NCBI GenBank assembly: GCA_003550325.1
Contig: QKWP01000031.1
Coordinates: forward strand, 412,033 to 476,032
Length of the DNA stretch: 64,000 nucleotides
Source of the DNA: Gigaspora rosea
Lineage: Eukaryota; Glomeromycota; Glomeromycetes; Diversisporales; Gigasporaceae
Reading direction: 5' to 3'
In this document: piece after piece, positions 35,120 to 46,834 of the stretch
Layout of the letters: every line of letters begins with the position of its first letter
Numbering within the stretch: the stretch's first letter is position 1
Made by a program: the position numbers and the translations under genes
Notes under the pieces: model-generated
What the model saw: the letters and a program-made list of their open reading frames with translations, nothing else
Database searches by the model: none
Told to the model about the DNA's origin: nothing

Positions 35120-35412
35120 TATATAAAAAAAATGTTAAAATAAAACAATAAAAAAATTAAAAAAATATATAAAAAAAGCTGATAAAAAAAATATAAAAAA
35201 AAAATCGGTTAATAAAAAATAGTTTAAAAATATATAAAAAAAAACGTACTGTACAGTAAATATATTATTTGTTATAATACATTATAAAAAAAAATAAAGT
35301 AAAAAAACGATAAAAATTACAGTATAAAAAAAAAATAAAAAAATAAACAAAAATTAAAAAAACGATATACTGTAGTAATTTAAAAAAAAAACACTATGCG
35401 TATGTACACGAG
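35120..35412. repeat. A-rich tract right of the pogo-type element
   Basis: Same wording as 30553-30640 (AGTTAAAATAAAACAATAAA versus TGTTAAAATAAAACAATAAA). Contains GTACTGTACAGTA palindromes. No gene. Confidence 0.6.
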
Positions 35413-35663
35413 CAGTGTTGTTACTTGGACGTTTTTTGGAAATTTTGGACATTTTTTCAAATTAAAATTAATTAAAATTTTATTAAGATAATCCATTTTA
35501 ATTTTTTCACCAATGAGTCCAGCACCTAAAAAATATATAATTATATATTTTTTTAAATTACTTTATTGATTAGTTAAACATGGGACATAGGCTTGGATGA
35601 TTTTGGACAATCTTGGACATTGGACAAAAAACATAGTATGGACATGTCCAAGTAACAACACTG
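35413..35663. mobile_element. hAT MITE, CAGTGTTG family, 251 bp
   Basis: Ends CAGTGTTGTTACTTGGAC and complement, flanked by TACACGAG (35405-35412) and TACACGGG (35664-35671), 7 of 8 matching. Arms contain TTTTGGAC repeats. Same terminal class as 10822-11242 and 45920-46133. Confidence 0.85.
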
Positions 35664-35671
35664 TACACGGG

Positions 35672-36045
35672 TACTAATTAATTAATTTGCAAGTCTGCGT
35701 AATATATAAATTATAGACCAAAATTAAACCCGATAAATAAATAATACACGTAGTGTACAAATCTTTTTTAAATAAAAAAAATAAAGTGCTTTTTTACTTT
35801 ATTTATTTGTATATTTATTTATTATTTAATGTTTTTATTTTCCCAATGTAATTCTCCCAAAAAAGGATAAATTGCTAAAAATAAAATATAACATGTGTAA
35901 AATCTTAGTAATTCACTAAAATATTCAATTATGACCCGTTTTATAATTAACTTGAATTTACTAAAATTTAAATTTGGACCTTAGATCAAATTGAATCAAT
36001 TTGCTAAAAAAAAAAGACATATATCAGAGATGTCCGGGGTCCTGG
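35672..36045. other. AT-rich spacer, no gene
   Basis: TTGCTAAAA/ACTAAAAT words shared with 28700-28800 suggest part of a dispersed repeat; nothing else. Confidence 0.35.
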
Positions 36046-36560
36046 TGTGAGCAGCCTAGTTGCATCAAATATTTTATATTAAACTGAAAATTGCAAAGCT
36101 TTTTATCTAAAAGTCCAATTGCAAAAAATTTTTTACTGTATATTTAAGTAGTATTTGTTGAGCTTTGTTCAATTATGTATTTTGTTTTAACATTTTTAAA
36201 ACTTTTATCAAGAAATTTTAACTTTTAAAAAAAGATTAATTGATTTGTAACTATAGGTTACACATACTAAAATTCTATAAATGTTATTTGATTTATAATA
36301 CAATAAATCTGCAAAGTATATATTTTTAAACTATGGTACGAGCAGCCTAGTTGCATCAAATATTTTATATTAAACTGAAAATTGCAAAAGATTTTTATCT
36401 AAAAGTCTAATTGCAAAAAAATTTATACTATATATTTAAGTAATATTTGTTGAGCTCTGTTCAATTATGTATTTTGTTTTAACCTTTTTAAAACTTTTAT
36501 CATGAAATTTTAACTTTTAAAAAAGGATTAATTAATTTGTAACCATAGGTTACATGACCA
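36046..36560. repeat. Direct repeat of about 215 bp, 291-bp period
   Basis: GCAGCCTAGTTGCATCAAAT starts at 36051 and again at 36342, followed in both by about 200 bp of near-identical sequence ending at AACTATAGGTTAC / AACCATAGGTTAC. The 75 bp between the copies matches 28575-28650. A third GCAGCCTAGTTGCATCAAAT, inverted, is at about 40895. Confidence 0.8.
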
Positions 36561-36571
36561 TAAATACTAGA

Positions 36572-36795
36572 CCAGGTGTAATGTAACTATTAAAACAAAT
36601 TTTCTATAAAATAAAACCATGCGATTAAAGTTAGGTTTAGAGTGAGACTTGGGTTAAAGAAGGCTAAAGTTACATTAAAATTTAACAAGGAAAGGAATTT
36701 TTTTTGTTAAAAACTGAAAGGTAGTTTCAGAAGTAATTTCGGCAAAACAAACATTTGTTGTGACTTTTCAATGTAATATTACACCTGATCTTAGA
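36572..36795. mobile_element. Probable MITE, GATCAGGTGTAA termini
   Basis: ACCAGGTGTAATGTAAC on the left and GTAATATTACACCTGATC on the right. The inner sequence (GGGTTAAAGAAGG, AACAAGGAAAGGAATTTTTT) resembles 49050-49215, which has the same GATCAGGTGTAACG ends inside the 48907-49295 element. Target duplication not resolved. Confidence 0.5.
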
Positions 36796-37070
36796 ATTTG
36801 ATTGGCTTGTTGAGATACTGTTGGGATGTGGTTACAGTAACCACTGTTATACTTTTAAAAATTTTCTGCGCATAAAATCTTCCTTATAATCATTATCCCT
36901 GTTCTTCCATCTCTGTACTATCACGATCTGATCATCTAATTCGATCACCTTAAACATTAAACCGTTCCACAATTATGATCAATTATCTCTTTCTAAAATA
37001 TAATACCTATACCCACTCTACGTTATTACTATATATAGATTTTTTTTATTACTATCTATAAATATTCCGA

Positions 37071-37255
37071 TTAATGATGCTGCCTGAAACTCTTTTGGCC
37101 AAAAACTGAAACCAAAACTAGTTTTAAATATCTGAAACTAATTTTCAAAATTCTGAAACTATGTTAAAACCCCGAAACTATGTTAAAAACCCAAAACTAA
37201 AATAATATTATCCGAAACTATTTTGGTTCAATGCAGCAGTAACTTATTATCGGGA
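37071..37255. repeat. CCGAAACTAT-rich repeat; inverted relative at 39828-39985
   Basis: Starts GATTAATGATGCTGCCTGAA and contains several TGAAACTA/CCGAAACTA words. The reverse complement of 39828-39985 begins GGGATTAATGATGCTGTTGA and has the same words. Probably a transposon family; boundaries uncertain. Confidence 0.5.
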
Positions 37256-37299
37256 TTGTTCACATATACCTGATTAATAAATTGAGTGCAATTAACAAC

Positions 37300-37725
37300 A
37301 GGTTTTACGTACATATGCACGTACGTATATTGTAGTGCGAGCACTTGAGCTCTGGTATGTACATGTCAATTCTGCCTGTTGTCTTTTTCTTGTTTTTTTA
37401 AATCGTTATTTTCTTTATTTATTTTTATTAAATCATTATTTTCTTTATTTATTTTTATTTTTATTTTTTTTTGAGTTATGTACATGTACCCGAAGTAGGA
37501 TGTCCAGGATTATGCGAAAGCATATTATGCGTATAATTTACCAATTTTTCGCACGCATATGCTTTATGATCAAGCAAAAAAAAAAAGCATAAATCACGTA
37601 AATAAAATATGATTGGCTTTTGTATGTTAACTTCATTCTTTAAATTTGTAATTTTGGTGGTAGAAAGTAAGTTACGAAAAGTTCCATATTGAAAGCATAA
37701 TTGAGGTAAAATTTTTGGTAAATTC
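37300..37725. other. Intergenic, no gene seen
   Basis: Two frames of 85-94 codons on opposite strands (37335-37592, 37476-37760) overlap and are dominated by Phe/Leu or simple sequence. ACGTACATATGCACGTACGT at 37306 is a short palindrome-rich spot. Confidence 0.35.
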
Positions 37726-37729
37726 TGAA

Positions 37730-38045
37730 AATTCTGAAGAATAGAAACGAATAGAACCAATTACATATAGCGTAAAAAATAGAAATTGAAGAATAGAACT
37801 AATTACATATAAGCATACAATAATAAAAATCGAATAATAGAACTAATCACATATAGCATACAATAATAAAAATCAAAGATAGAACTAATTACATATAGTG
37901 TACAATAATAAAAATCACATAATCGATCGCATGATTGATCGCATAATTTTAAATTTATTTCGCATCTTTCGCGTATAATCAACCTCAGTTCGCCTGCATA
38001 ATTTATCTCAGCGCATCGCATAATCCTAGATACCCTAACCCGAAG
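37730..38045. repeat. Tandem repeat, period about 58 bp
   Basis: AGAACTAATTACATATAG(C) followed by ATACAATAATAAAAATC recurs at about 37735, 37795, 37850 and 37885, then decays into CGCATAAT words. The 82-codon minus frame at 37803-38051 is a product of this repeat. CCCTAACCC at 38031. Confidence 0.6.
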
Positions 38046-38179
38046 GCACATGTACCGCTAATAGTAATAATAGTAAACATAATTTAAATTATATTTAATA
38101 ACCTATTTTATTTATTTTTACATACTATAGCAAATACTATACACTATCTTTAATTATAATCACTATAATGCCGCTATCT

Positions 38180-38700
38180 ACTCTAACATAATCACCATAC
38201 CCTAACCCTAGCCTAACAAATCACCCTAACTCTATCGTAATATAATCACCCAAAACTCGTATTAAAATTTGATCTGGTACGATTTTTAAATACCCTTCAA
38301 GTAATTTTGTTCGATATTCTTTTGTGGATCTAAAAAATTTAATCTGTGGAATTGAAAACAAGCTCACAAACCCAGAAAAAATCCAGTAAACAAACTCACA
38401 AACCCAGAACATGAATACTTACCTATCAACATATAATACCCTTCAAGTCTTTTGTTCGTGTTATTCAACTTGTGGACATAAAGATTAATTGAATCAACAA
38501 AACATGCTCATAAACTCAGAATATAAATACTTACTTAATATTCATCATACCCTTCAAGCTATTCATTCGCATTATTCATTTCATTTAGCTTGTGAATAAG
38601 GTTTTTCAACAGTGAAATTGAATCAGTAAAACAAGATCATAAACTCGGAACATAAATGCTTAATATTACATAATACATTCCAAGTTATTTCATTCGCGTC
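38180..38700. repeat. Minisatellite, 3-4 units of about 110-150 bp
   Basis: Units start ATACCCTTCAAG (38292, 38438, 38548) or ATACATTCCAAG (38672) and share TCATAAACTCAGAA, GAATCA.CAAAACA and ATACTTACTTAAT. Preceded by CCCTAACCCTAGCCTAACAA (38198). No coding support. Confidence 0.6.
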
Positions 38701-38840
38701 CATACCAAACTATACAATGTGTTTCAAAAGTCAGTTGAAAAAATTAGTATGTATGTGCGTATGTACTATAATATCTACAGATCTAGATAAAGTAGTAAAT
38801 CTTGTATTGTTACACAGAGATACATCGGGTACAAAAAATT

Positions 38841-39395
38841 TTAATTTTTTATTTAATTCGTGATTCTTTTGTAAACAATAGTACTGTCATAGTAAAAGTT
38901 GGGGGAATCTAATATAAGTTTTATAATAGAGCTGAATCCAGCTTCACCCACAAGGTAGGTCATCTTTTTTTCAAGATAACCTTGCTTGGAGCTCTAATAA
39001 AAGTTATAGAGCTGATGTTTGTGGTTCTAATAGTAGTAAGATCGGTAAAATTGGCCTGGTGGTTGTTGAGATACCCTAGCCTTTCTCTTTATAATCATAT
39101 AAAATTTCTTTAAAAAATTTTAAAGAAACCTTATATGATTGTAAGAAGAAAAGCTAAGGTATCTCAACAACCACCAGATCAATTTTACTGATTTTACTAC
39201 TATTAGAACCACAAAAATCAGCTCTATAACTTTTATTAGAGCTCCAAGAAAGGTTATCTTGAAAAAAAGATGACCTACCTTGTGGGTGAAGCTGGATTCA
39301 GCTCTATTATAAAACTTATATTAGATTACCCCCAACTTTTACTATGATAGTACTATTGTTTACAAAAGAATCACGAATTAATCTTTTTTTTTATT
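38841..39395. mobile_element. Foldback, about 550 bp, with the GTTATAGAGCT core
   Basis: Arms of about 265 bp (ATTCGTGATTCTTTTGTAAA on the left, complement at 39360) meet at 39118. Both arms are nearly identical, with core words GAGCTCTAATAAAAGTTATA and TGGTGGTTGTTGAGATA related to other foldbacks in this window. Target duplication not resolved. Confidence 0.8.
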
Positions 39396-39399
39396 AAAT

Positions 39400-39647
39400 T
39401 ATAAATTTATTTTTGTTTAAATTTTTTTTATTGTTTTTTAAATTATCTTTATAATTTTTTTTTTTGGTTTTTTTATTTATATATTTATTTATTTGTTTTT
39501 TTTTGTAGATTGTTCTCTGGGTGGATAGTGGGTAGATTACGGGCGTATAGGTGGGAAATGGATCTTTTACGGGTGAAAGAGTGGGGCGGATTGATCTTTT
39601 ACGGGAGGAAGGGTATGGCGATGGATGTTTTTCAGGGGGTAGTTTGC
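39400..39647. other. T-rich then G-rich stretch
   Basis: 39400-39510 is T-rich; 39520-39640 has GGGTGGATAGTGGG-type G-rich words on the plus strand. No gene supported; the 79-codon frame at 39510 runs into the next MITE. Confidence 0.35.
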
Positions 39648-39747
39648 ATACATGCAATGGTGGGAATAAAAAGTAAATTTCTGGTTATTCCTTACTATGG
39701 AAATAACCCGAAATTTACTTTTATTCCCACCATTGCATATATGCGCT
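39648..39747. mobile_element. Short MITE, GCAATGGTGGGAATAAAA termini
   Basis: CATACATGCAATGGTGGGAA and its complement form an almost perfect hairpin of about 45-bp arms with a 7-bp loop (39697). TA is present next to both ends. Probably Tc1/mariner-type. Confidence 0.65.
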
Positions 39748-40009
39748 AGAGATGCGCCAGATCGCATCTCTACTTATTTGCACAAGTAATACAAACCAAA
39801 AAGGAAAATTTATTAGCAGGCCAGTTTCGGAGTTTTGGCATAGTTTTGGAGTATTGGTATAGTTTCGGGTCTTTGTGCAAGTTTCAGCCAAGAAGGTCAT
39901 GTCCGAAACTGGTAATACCAGTTTCATTTTTGGTCAATCCGAAACTATATAGTTTCAACAGCATCATTAATCCCGATTTCTATATGCTGTATGTCTTTTT
40001 ATAGATATG

Positions 40010-40753
40010 TATAAATACTATACCCAAATTCCATACTAAATTGTCTGCAACGCGTGAAAGTGAATTAGATTGATGCTTCAACAATACTAAGCATGAGAAG
40101 CCTTTAAATATTATCACAAATTTGCTAGCCCAATAAAGAGTTAGAAAGGTGGATTTCAAATTAATGCTTTGGGTATGAGTCTTGAATTGGATAAAGACGC
40201 GAGGAAAAAGTATAATTGGTGTTGAAGGAAATGCATATTAGTAATGATGGAAGGATAATGACCCGGGAAGTAAAATCGTAGCTAGCTAACATGTATAAAA
40301 GACCATTGTATTCACCCTTCTTGTATCTTTAGGCAATATCTGAGCGAATTCCTCCTTTATAATAAAGTCTTCTGTATAATTTCTTTTTATATCATATCTG
40401 CTGATTATTGCATGATTGATTTATTTATTTATTTATCATATCTGCTGATTATTGCATGATTGATTTATTTATTTATATATCGTACTGAATGATTATTGCA
40501 TATGAGTTTAATGATTGTTTATTTGATTTATTGTTTTATCGTGATACATTGATTTATTATTTGATTACATTATTCGTGATTACATATTTTCCTCCTTTAT
40601 TTATTATAATCTCACCCTATCTTTTACTTCTGAATTATTTAATATTCTTACAACCTGATATCCATCTAAGTCCATCCGAATTACCTAATCCTCATTTACT
40701 ATCCAAGTAGCTTAAATCGGCATGTCTGATATCTCCCTTTTTCGATAGTTACA
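40010..40753 (+). mobile_element. LTR-retrotransposon 3' end (internal 3' part, purine tract, 3' LTR), copy A
   Basis: 40220-40753 is LTR-like: TG start (TGTTGAAGG), TATA-like GTATAAAAG (40292), polyadenylation-like AATAAAG (about 40361) and ACA end. The purine run GAGGAAAAAG precedes it at 40201. Upstream 40010-40219 is shared with copy B, so this is an internal 3' end plus LTR, not a solo LTR. A 46-bp piece (TATCATATCTGCTGATTATT...) is tandemly doubled at 40391-40480. No pol frame remains. Copy B is inverted at 56520-57170. Confidence 0.75.
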
Positions 40754-40759
40754 CCACGG

Positions 40760-41300
40760 TTACAAATTAATTAATCCTTTAAATAAACCACTTCAAAAAT
40801 TTTAGCACTAAAATAAAAAAATTAAAAACATATAAAAAAGTTAACCAATGAGATTCAATATTATAAGTAATGATCAACAAAATTTTCAAACTATTTGATG
40901 CAACTAGGCTGCTTTCACCATATTAGTTACATTTTTGATTAACTTTTTGGCAGTAAGCTTGGTTTGTGCATATTCTTATATTGGATAAAAAAATTCATTA
41001 AAACAGTAAAAAAAAAGATAAATAATTAAATTAATTCTTTATATATTTTACTATAATTTAAATTTATAGTATAATGAATAATATCACAGTTTATGCTTAA
41101 ATTTGAGCCTTGATTTGACATATTTGCTCTTGATACGTATTAACAGTATAACTGCCACAAAAAATAGCCATGCATATATAATACCCAAAATAGATTAAAC
41201 AGATTAACTATTACATAAATTCATAGAATTCATGGCTATTAGATGCACGATTGTTTTCATAATAATAATCTCATATAATAAACTTAAATTTATTGTTTGA
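40760..41300. other. 3' flank of the second kinase gene
   Basis: AT-rich. Contains an inverted GCAGCCTAGTTGCATCAAAT repeat (about 40895) linking it to 36051/36342. No gene. Confidence 0.4.
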
Positions 41301-41315
41301 AGCTTAACTGGTTCG

Positions 41316-44300
41316 CTAAATATCGAACGGAATTACTATATCACTTACAGGTTTAGTACCATATATTTTTGATAATCTCGTACAAATTTCTGATATATTA
41401 TATGGTTTGCTCGTATATGTATTGTTTAAATTTTCACTAATAATAAATGAATTTTTGCTGATCTCATCACTTGCTAAGAATTGCTTTTTTTTAATTCTAT
41501 TTTCACTATTATTTTTGATTATTCTTTCTAAAAATTGTTTGCCTTTACTAATTTTCAACCATTCATCTAGTTTAGTAATTATTTCTATAATATTAGGCCG
41601 TTTTTCTGGATCAGAATTCATGCAATGATTTGCCAATTCAACATAGCAATCAGGAGTACCAGGTGCAAAATTTGGTCGTAATCCATTACAAATCTTACCT
41701 GCTAGATGATTATCAAATTTATAATCATTAAAAGACCTTTTTCCAGTTGTCATCTCGACCATAATAATTCCAAATGAATAAATATCTGATGCTTCTGTGT
41801 ATGACTTTTTTTGCAAGAGCTCGGGTGCAACATAAGGTAAAACTCCATGAATTCGTCCCTCTTGTTCTTTTTCATCGAGTGGTTTTGATAAACCTAGATC
41901 AGTAATATATGCTTCATAATTTTCTTTTAGCAAGATATTTCCAGGATGTAAATCTCGATGTAAATAACCTTTAGAATGTATATGATAAAGATTAGACACA
42001 ATATCATGGAGTATCTTTAATTTAATTTTCCATTCAAATTTAAAGATATTAGAAAGGTTTTTGCTTAATGAACCATATTTTGCATAATTAAGTACTAAAA
42101 TATAGTCATTTGTTTTTTCATCTCTAGATATTCCCAAATATTGAGATAAACTATGATAAGCTTTTAACTAAAAAAATAAAATAAATTAATTTGAAAAGTT
42201 TCGAAATTAAAAATAAATATTAAAATTGCTTAAAAAATACCTCATTTAAAAATGCTTCTTGATTTTTATTAGAATCCTTTACAATCTTAATAGCTACAAT
42301 TTTATATGACCCATTTCGGTTAAGATATTTTGCTTTAAAAACGGTAGAGAACGCTCCTTTGTCTATTTCTTCAATAATTTCAAATTTATCATATGGTATC
42401 CAATGAAAAAATTCAAGTTTTTTTGTAGATGTATCTTGTTCAGTAATTGCTAATTTTAAATACCAGTCAAAAGCAATATCAATATTCTTTTCAACAATAA
42501 TTCCTTGACGGTAAAATTCGCCAACATAATACATTGAATTAGGATGCCCCATTTCCGCTGATTTTTTAAAATATTCAAACGCTTTCTTTTCGTCCTTTTC
42601 AACCCCAAATCCATATTCATAACAAATTCCAACATTAAACATTGCTTTGTAATTTCCATTTTCAGTTGCTCTTTTGAGGTAATAAAATGCTCTGTCATAT
42701 TTTCTAAGTTTATAAAAATACTCTCCAAGCATATGTTCCGCCGCTGCGCATTTATTTTCGGCTGCCCTAGTGTACCATTCAATTGCCCTTCTCTTATCCT
42801 TATCGGTGCCGCCCAAACCTTCTGCATAACACCTCCCAGCAAAATATTGTGCATTGTGATCTCCTTTATTTGCCGCATCAACAAATAAATTAAGAATTCC
42901 TATACTATTTTCATCTGTGCCAATATTCCAACGATAAAATAATCCAAGTAGGCAAATATTTCTTGGATGAGTGCTATTTGCTAATAACCATTGAAAAACT
43001 TCTTCATTGGATTTATTACTTTGAGATATGTAATTGATGATTATATCCCGAACTGATTTACCTTCATTAAATAGGTTACTAAAAGTAGAATATAAATTAT
43101 ATACAAAAAGAGTCATTTCATCCTGACCAAATGCTGTGGCATCCAATTCAGAATTGAAATTTATATTTCCTAAAGCGTTCGTAAGAAATTCTTCAAATCT
43201 TGAGCTATCGAAAATATCAAAATTGTCATTTTCCGTGATGTTTTGAACAATAAAGCCTTCGAACATCATTGCTACTTCTTCGATGGATGGCCGATCATCC
43301 TGCAAAGTTTGCCAACATTCTAAAAAGTCAAATACTTTTGAATTAAAGGCATAAAAATATAAACTATAAACTATAAATAATTATTTAACATACGTTTATA
43401 TATTCTAACATAGCCAAGAGGCGTATCAGGAATTGATTTTTCTCGTAGCCCGTCTCTTATCCTGGTTGGTAGACTTGCCGGATCTTCATTCTTAAAAGGC
43501 TGCTTTTCCGTTGATATCTCCCAAAGAGTTACCCCAATGCTGTAAATATCTGATTTCTTATTCTTTCTATATCTGCGGAAGTTTCCATTTTGGCTTCGTT
43601 CTGTTATGAAACATTGAGGATCAATATAGGGTATGACTCCACTAGTTGTTTGAGACATTGAAGATTCAATGACACGTCGTGATAATCCAAAGTCAGCTAA
43701 TTTTAATATTTCTTGGTGAATAAGTATATTATTAGGATGCTTTAAAAAATAAGAATTTATCAAAATTTATTAGAATTATCAGTAATTCATGAAGCACAGT
43801 AATTCACCAAATATAAAATTTACCAGATCACCATGAACAATATTATGAACATGCAACCATTTAACGGCTTCTACGAGTTGAATTGCAAATTGAACCTTTA
43901 ATTCCCATTCGATATTAGTCGAATTTTTTTGCAAATAGTCTCTTAAAGTTCCATTATCCGCATACTCAAGAATAAGTACATATTCAATTATATTTGGATC
44001 CCATCTATCTATTTCGTATGTGATACCATGAAATTTAATAATATTCTCATGAGATTCTATAGAGAGCATATAATCTAGCTGTATAATGTTTGTTCAATTG
44101 TGCATTTTAACATATAATATAAATGTTTTACCTAAATAACTTTATAAAATATAACAAACCTCATTAACAAGTTCTTTATTGGTATGATTATTTTTTTCAA
44201 TAAATTTCAGTGCACATATATTTTTCGTACTTTTATATCTTGCTCTATAAACTTTACTGAAAGCACCATCACTGATAAATTTATAATCTTCAAATTCATC

Positions 44301-45740
44301 AATATTATGCTCATTAATTTTCCCTTCAATGACTTTACTTTCAATCCATTTTTCATGGAAAGCCTTTTGGTCGTCAATGCGCATATTTTTTAATTCTTCA
44401 AGAACAATTTTAATTTCTGGGCGTTTCTCAGGATCTTGATCCCAACAACGCTGATAAAGGTTGCAAAAATTTTTTGGTGTATTCTCGACGGGAGTTTCCC
44501 GACCTCCATTGGCAACATGAATAATCATTGCAACTCTATTTTCGAAAGAATAGTATGGTTTCCTGCCGCTAGAAATCTCCAAAAAGATTACTCCAAGACT
44601 ATAAATGTCAGATTTCTTATAACATTTATATCGTATATCTAAAAAACATTGAGGATCTAAATATTCCAACATTTCACTAGCTTTAAACATTGTTGCTTCA
44701 TTCATGTGTTTAGATAATCCAAAATCTGCAATTAGCATTCGTTGATTATGAACTAAAATATTTTTTGAATGCTTATAAAACAAAAACAAAAAAAAAAGTT
44801 ATTTATATGCATAAATTAAATTTATAAAAACATATTAAATATATTGATGTTCTTACAAGATTTTTATGAATAATTCTGTTATCATGTAAAAATGATAGTC
44901 CATTCGTTATTTCATGCGCATATCGTAATTTATCAGTCCATTCCAATTTCTTAAAATTCATTCTAAGATAATCACGTAAATTTCCATCCGCAGCATATTG
45001 CAAGATTAAGTAATATTGATTTTTTAAGGGATCTAGTTAAAATAATTATTATATATTAATAATAAAGATTACATAGTTTTTAAAAAGATAATCAAGTTTT
45101 ATCTGTTTAATTACCACTAGTGACCCCATAAAATTGGATAATATTTGGATGTTTATGTTTATAAATATCAACTAAACTTGGATGCTAAACATCGAGAAAA
45201 TTAATAACAAATTATATTGGAAATTGGTACAGTCAAATATTCTTAAATCAAACTCTTTATAACGAACTCTTTATAACGAGCACTTTTTAACGAACTCCGA
45301 ATATAAATTTTGAATTTTATATAGCTAACAGTTTTTAACAGCCATAACCCAACTGTTCGTTACGGAAAGAGTTGACTGTACTGCATATAAAACAAAAAAA
45401 AAATTACCGCATTGAGCTCACTGAAAAATTTAGTAATAATAGGTTTATTATTGATAGTAGTTTCAAAAGGAATGATTTCAGTGGATTTAATGTTGTTTTT
45501 TATTTCACAAACAATTTCACTATTAATTATGCTAGTATCAATAGTTATGCTTTTAAGAACAACCGTAGAATTTTCCCATGTCGTTGTGTAAACATTTCCA
45601 TAAGGGCTTGCATTGATTATTGAAAAGTTGGAAAATGAACCATATTCATATTTTTGAATAATTTCATTTCCTTCATTGTTAATATTATTGATTTCTTCTT
45701 CAATAAAATTATTAATGAAATCTTTTAATTCATTCGCCAT
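41316..45740 (-). CDS. Triple protein kinase with Sel1-like repeats (kinase-kinase-Sel1-kinase), 8 exons
   Basis: Predicted 1240-aa signalling protein. Exons: 45408-45740, 45115-45184, 44857-45032, 44160-44771, 43824-44078, 43394-43739, 42241-43319, 41316-42167; all introns GT..AG; sum 3723 nt. The start is ATG at 45740. Kinase 1 (about aa 37-320) keeps VVLK and ADFG, but its HRD is HKN (44860-44868), so it should be a pseudokinase. Kinase 2 (about 350-617) has SDGAFSKVY, CALKFI, HGDLHPNNILIH and ADFGLSRR and looks catalytic. Sel1-like repeats follow (AQYFAGRCYAEGLGGTDKDK, FEYFKKSAEMGH, AFDWYLKLA). Kinase 3 (about 905-1165) has DKGAFSTVF, VAIKIV, HRDLHPGNILL and DLG in place of DFG, then a basic tail. 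Exon structure is conserved with 12226-15595 except for the extra last exon. A pseudokinase next to active kinases suggests intramolecular regulation (inference). Confidence 0.9.
45230..45378. mobile_element. Tc1/mariner-like MITE in intron 1, copy 2
   Basis: Ends CAGTCAAATATTCTTAAATC and, reverse complemented, CAGTCAACTCTTTCCGTAAC, flanked by TA. Counterpart of 15088-15231. Confidence 0.78.
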
Positions 45741-45919
45741 AATTTGCAAAAAAAAAATAAATTAAAAAATAAATTAAAAGCAAAAAATAAAAAATAAAAA
45801 AAATTCTTAGTCGATTTCTTTTTAAGGGGAGTGTTACACGAATGAATTGATTGTTGCGCTAAATATGGATAGTCGCTGAAATTTTGTGTACGAGGTCGGT
45901 AAGCCACATCGACTGTGGG

Positions 45920-46133
45920 CAGTGTTCTACATTTTCGCTGTCCAGCTTTTTTTTTGCCATGTCTCAACGTCCCAACGTCCCAAGTGTCCCAACTATGTTC
46001 CAAGTCTTAATAATTAATAAATCAATTTAAAAAAATATTTGATTATATTTTTTAGGTGCTGATCATATAAAATTGTCCTAAAATGTACCAAAATATCCCA
46101 ACTCATGTCCCAACTGTCCCATGTACAACACTG
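45920..46133. mobile_element. hAT MITE, CAGTGTT family, 214 bp
   Basis: Ends CAGTGTTCTACA and complement of CAGTGTTGTACATGGGAC, flanked by a perfect 8-bp repeat ACTGTGGG (45912-45919, 46134-46141). Missing at the matching place in duplication copy 1 (about 15851). Located about 170 bp upstream of the kinase start, so it sits in the likely promoter. Confidence 0.9.
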
Positions 46134-46636
46134 ACTGTGGGGTGTCGAAAATAGGATTAGCCGGTGGTTGCGAGACATCAGAACAGTGTTTAATGAAAGT
46201 TACTTACACAGCGTGCATATAAAATTTTTTTAATTTGCACAGTGTATAAATAATTTTTATTTCTCTACTTGCACAAATATAACTTTTATAATTCATATAT
46301 ATTTTAAGCAGTTTTTTCTTAATAACTTACTTGTACATTTCTTAAATTTTTAACAAAATTTCTTGCAATTAAAAAAATTTTTGCACATTGAAAAAACTCT
46401 TGCACATGTGTGCCTTATGCACGCCAATTTTAAAATATGAATGCGGAAGCCTATTAACTACCGAGAAGGGTTTTGAACCAATAGAGTAAAGAAAATTATA
46501 CAAATGATGCTTTTAGAAGGAAAATTTGAATAACGATTATAATAGAACATTTATACCTTTGTAAATAATAATCCGATCCCAATAAAAGACATAAAATATA
46601 ATTAGCAAGGCTTCCCTATTAAACACAAATTATTCA

Positions 46637-46834
46637 ATGAACGCATTCATAATACTTATTTTTTTAACTATCATTGGATTTTGCAATACAAAGCCATTAA
46701 TTATATCCTACGGTAGTTACAACGTACGTACGTTGCTCGCGACATTAGGGTGTTCAATCCAAGACATAGATAGGTACTCACATACGTATGAAACTTTAAT
46801 TCTGGATCTAGCGTTTTTTTTATTGGTATTCTAA
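46637..46834 (+). CDS. Possible small secreted peptide
   Basis: 65-codon frame beginning with a typical signal-peptide pattern (MNAFIILIFLTIIGFC then NTKP), followed by about 25 polar residues with one Cys. A GT at 46777 (AGATAGGTACTC) and the AG at 46880 (TTTTTGCAG) could form an intron, shortening the protein to about 48 aa. Lies divergently upstream of the kinase gene. The copy in the first duplication is broken. Hypothetical; no family recognised. Confidence 0.3.
   Translation: MNAFIILIFLTIIGFCNTKPLIISYGSYNVRTLLATLGCSIQDIDRYSHTYETLILDLAFFLLVF

Noticed and set aside
38221-38412. 63-codon minus frame as a membrane peptide
   Set aside because: Lies in the minisatellite whose units repeat the same words; no independent support.
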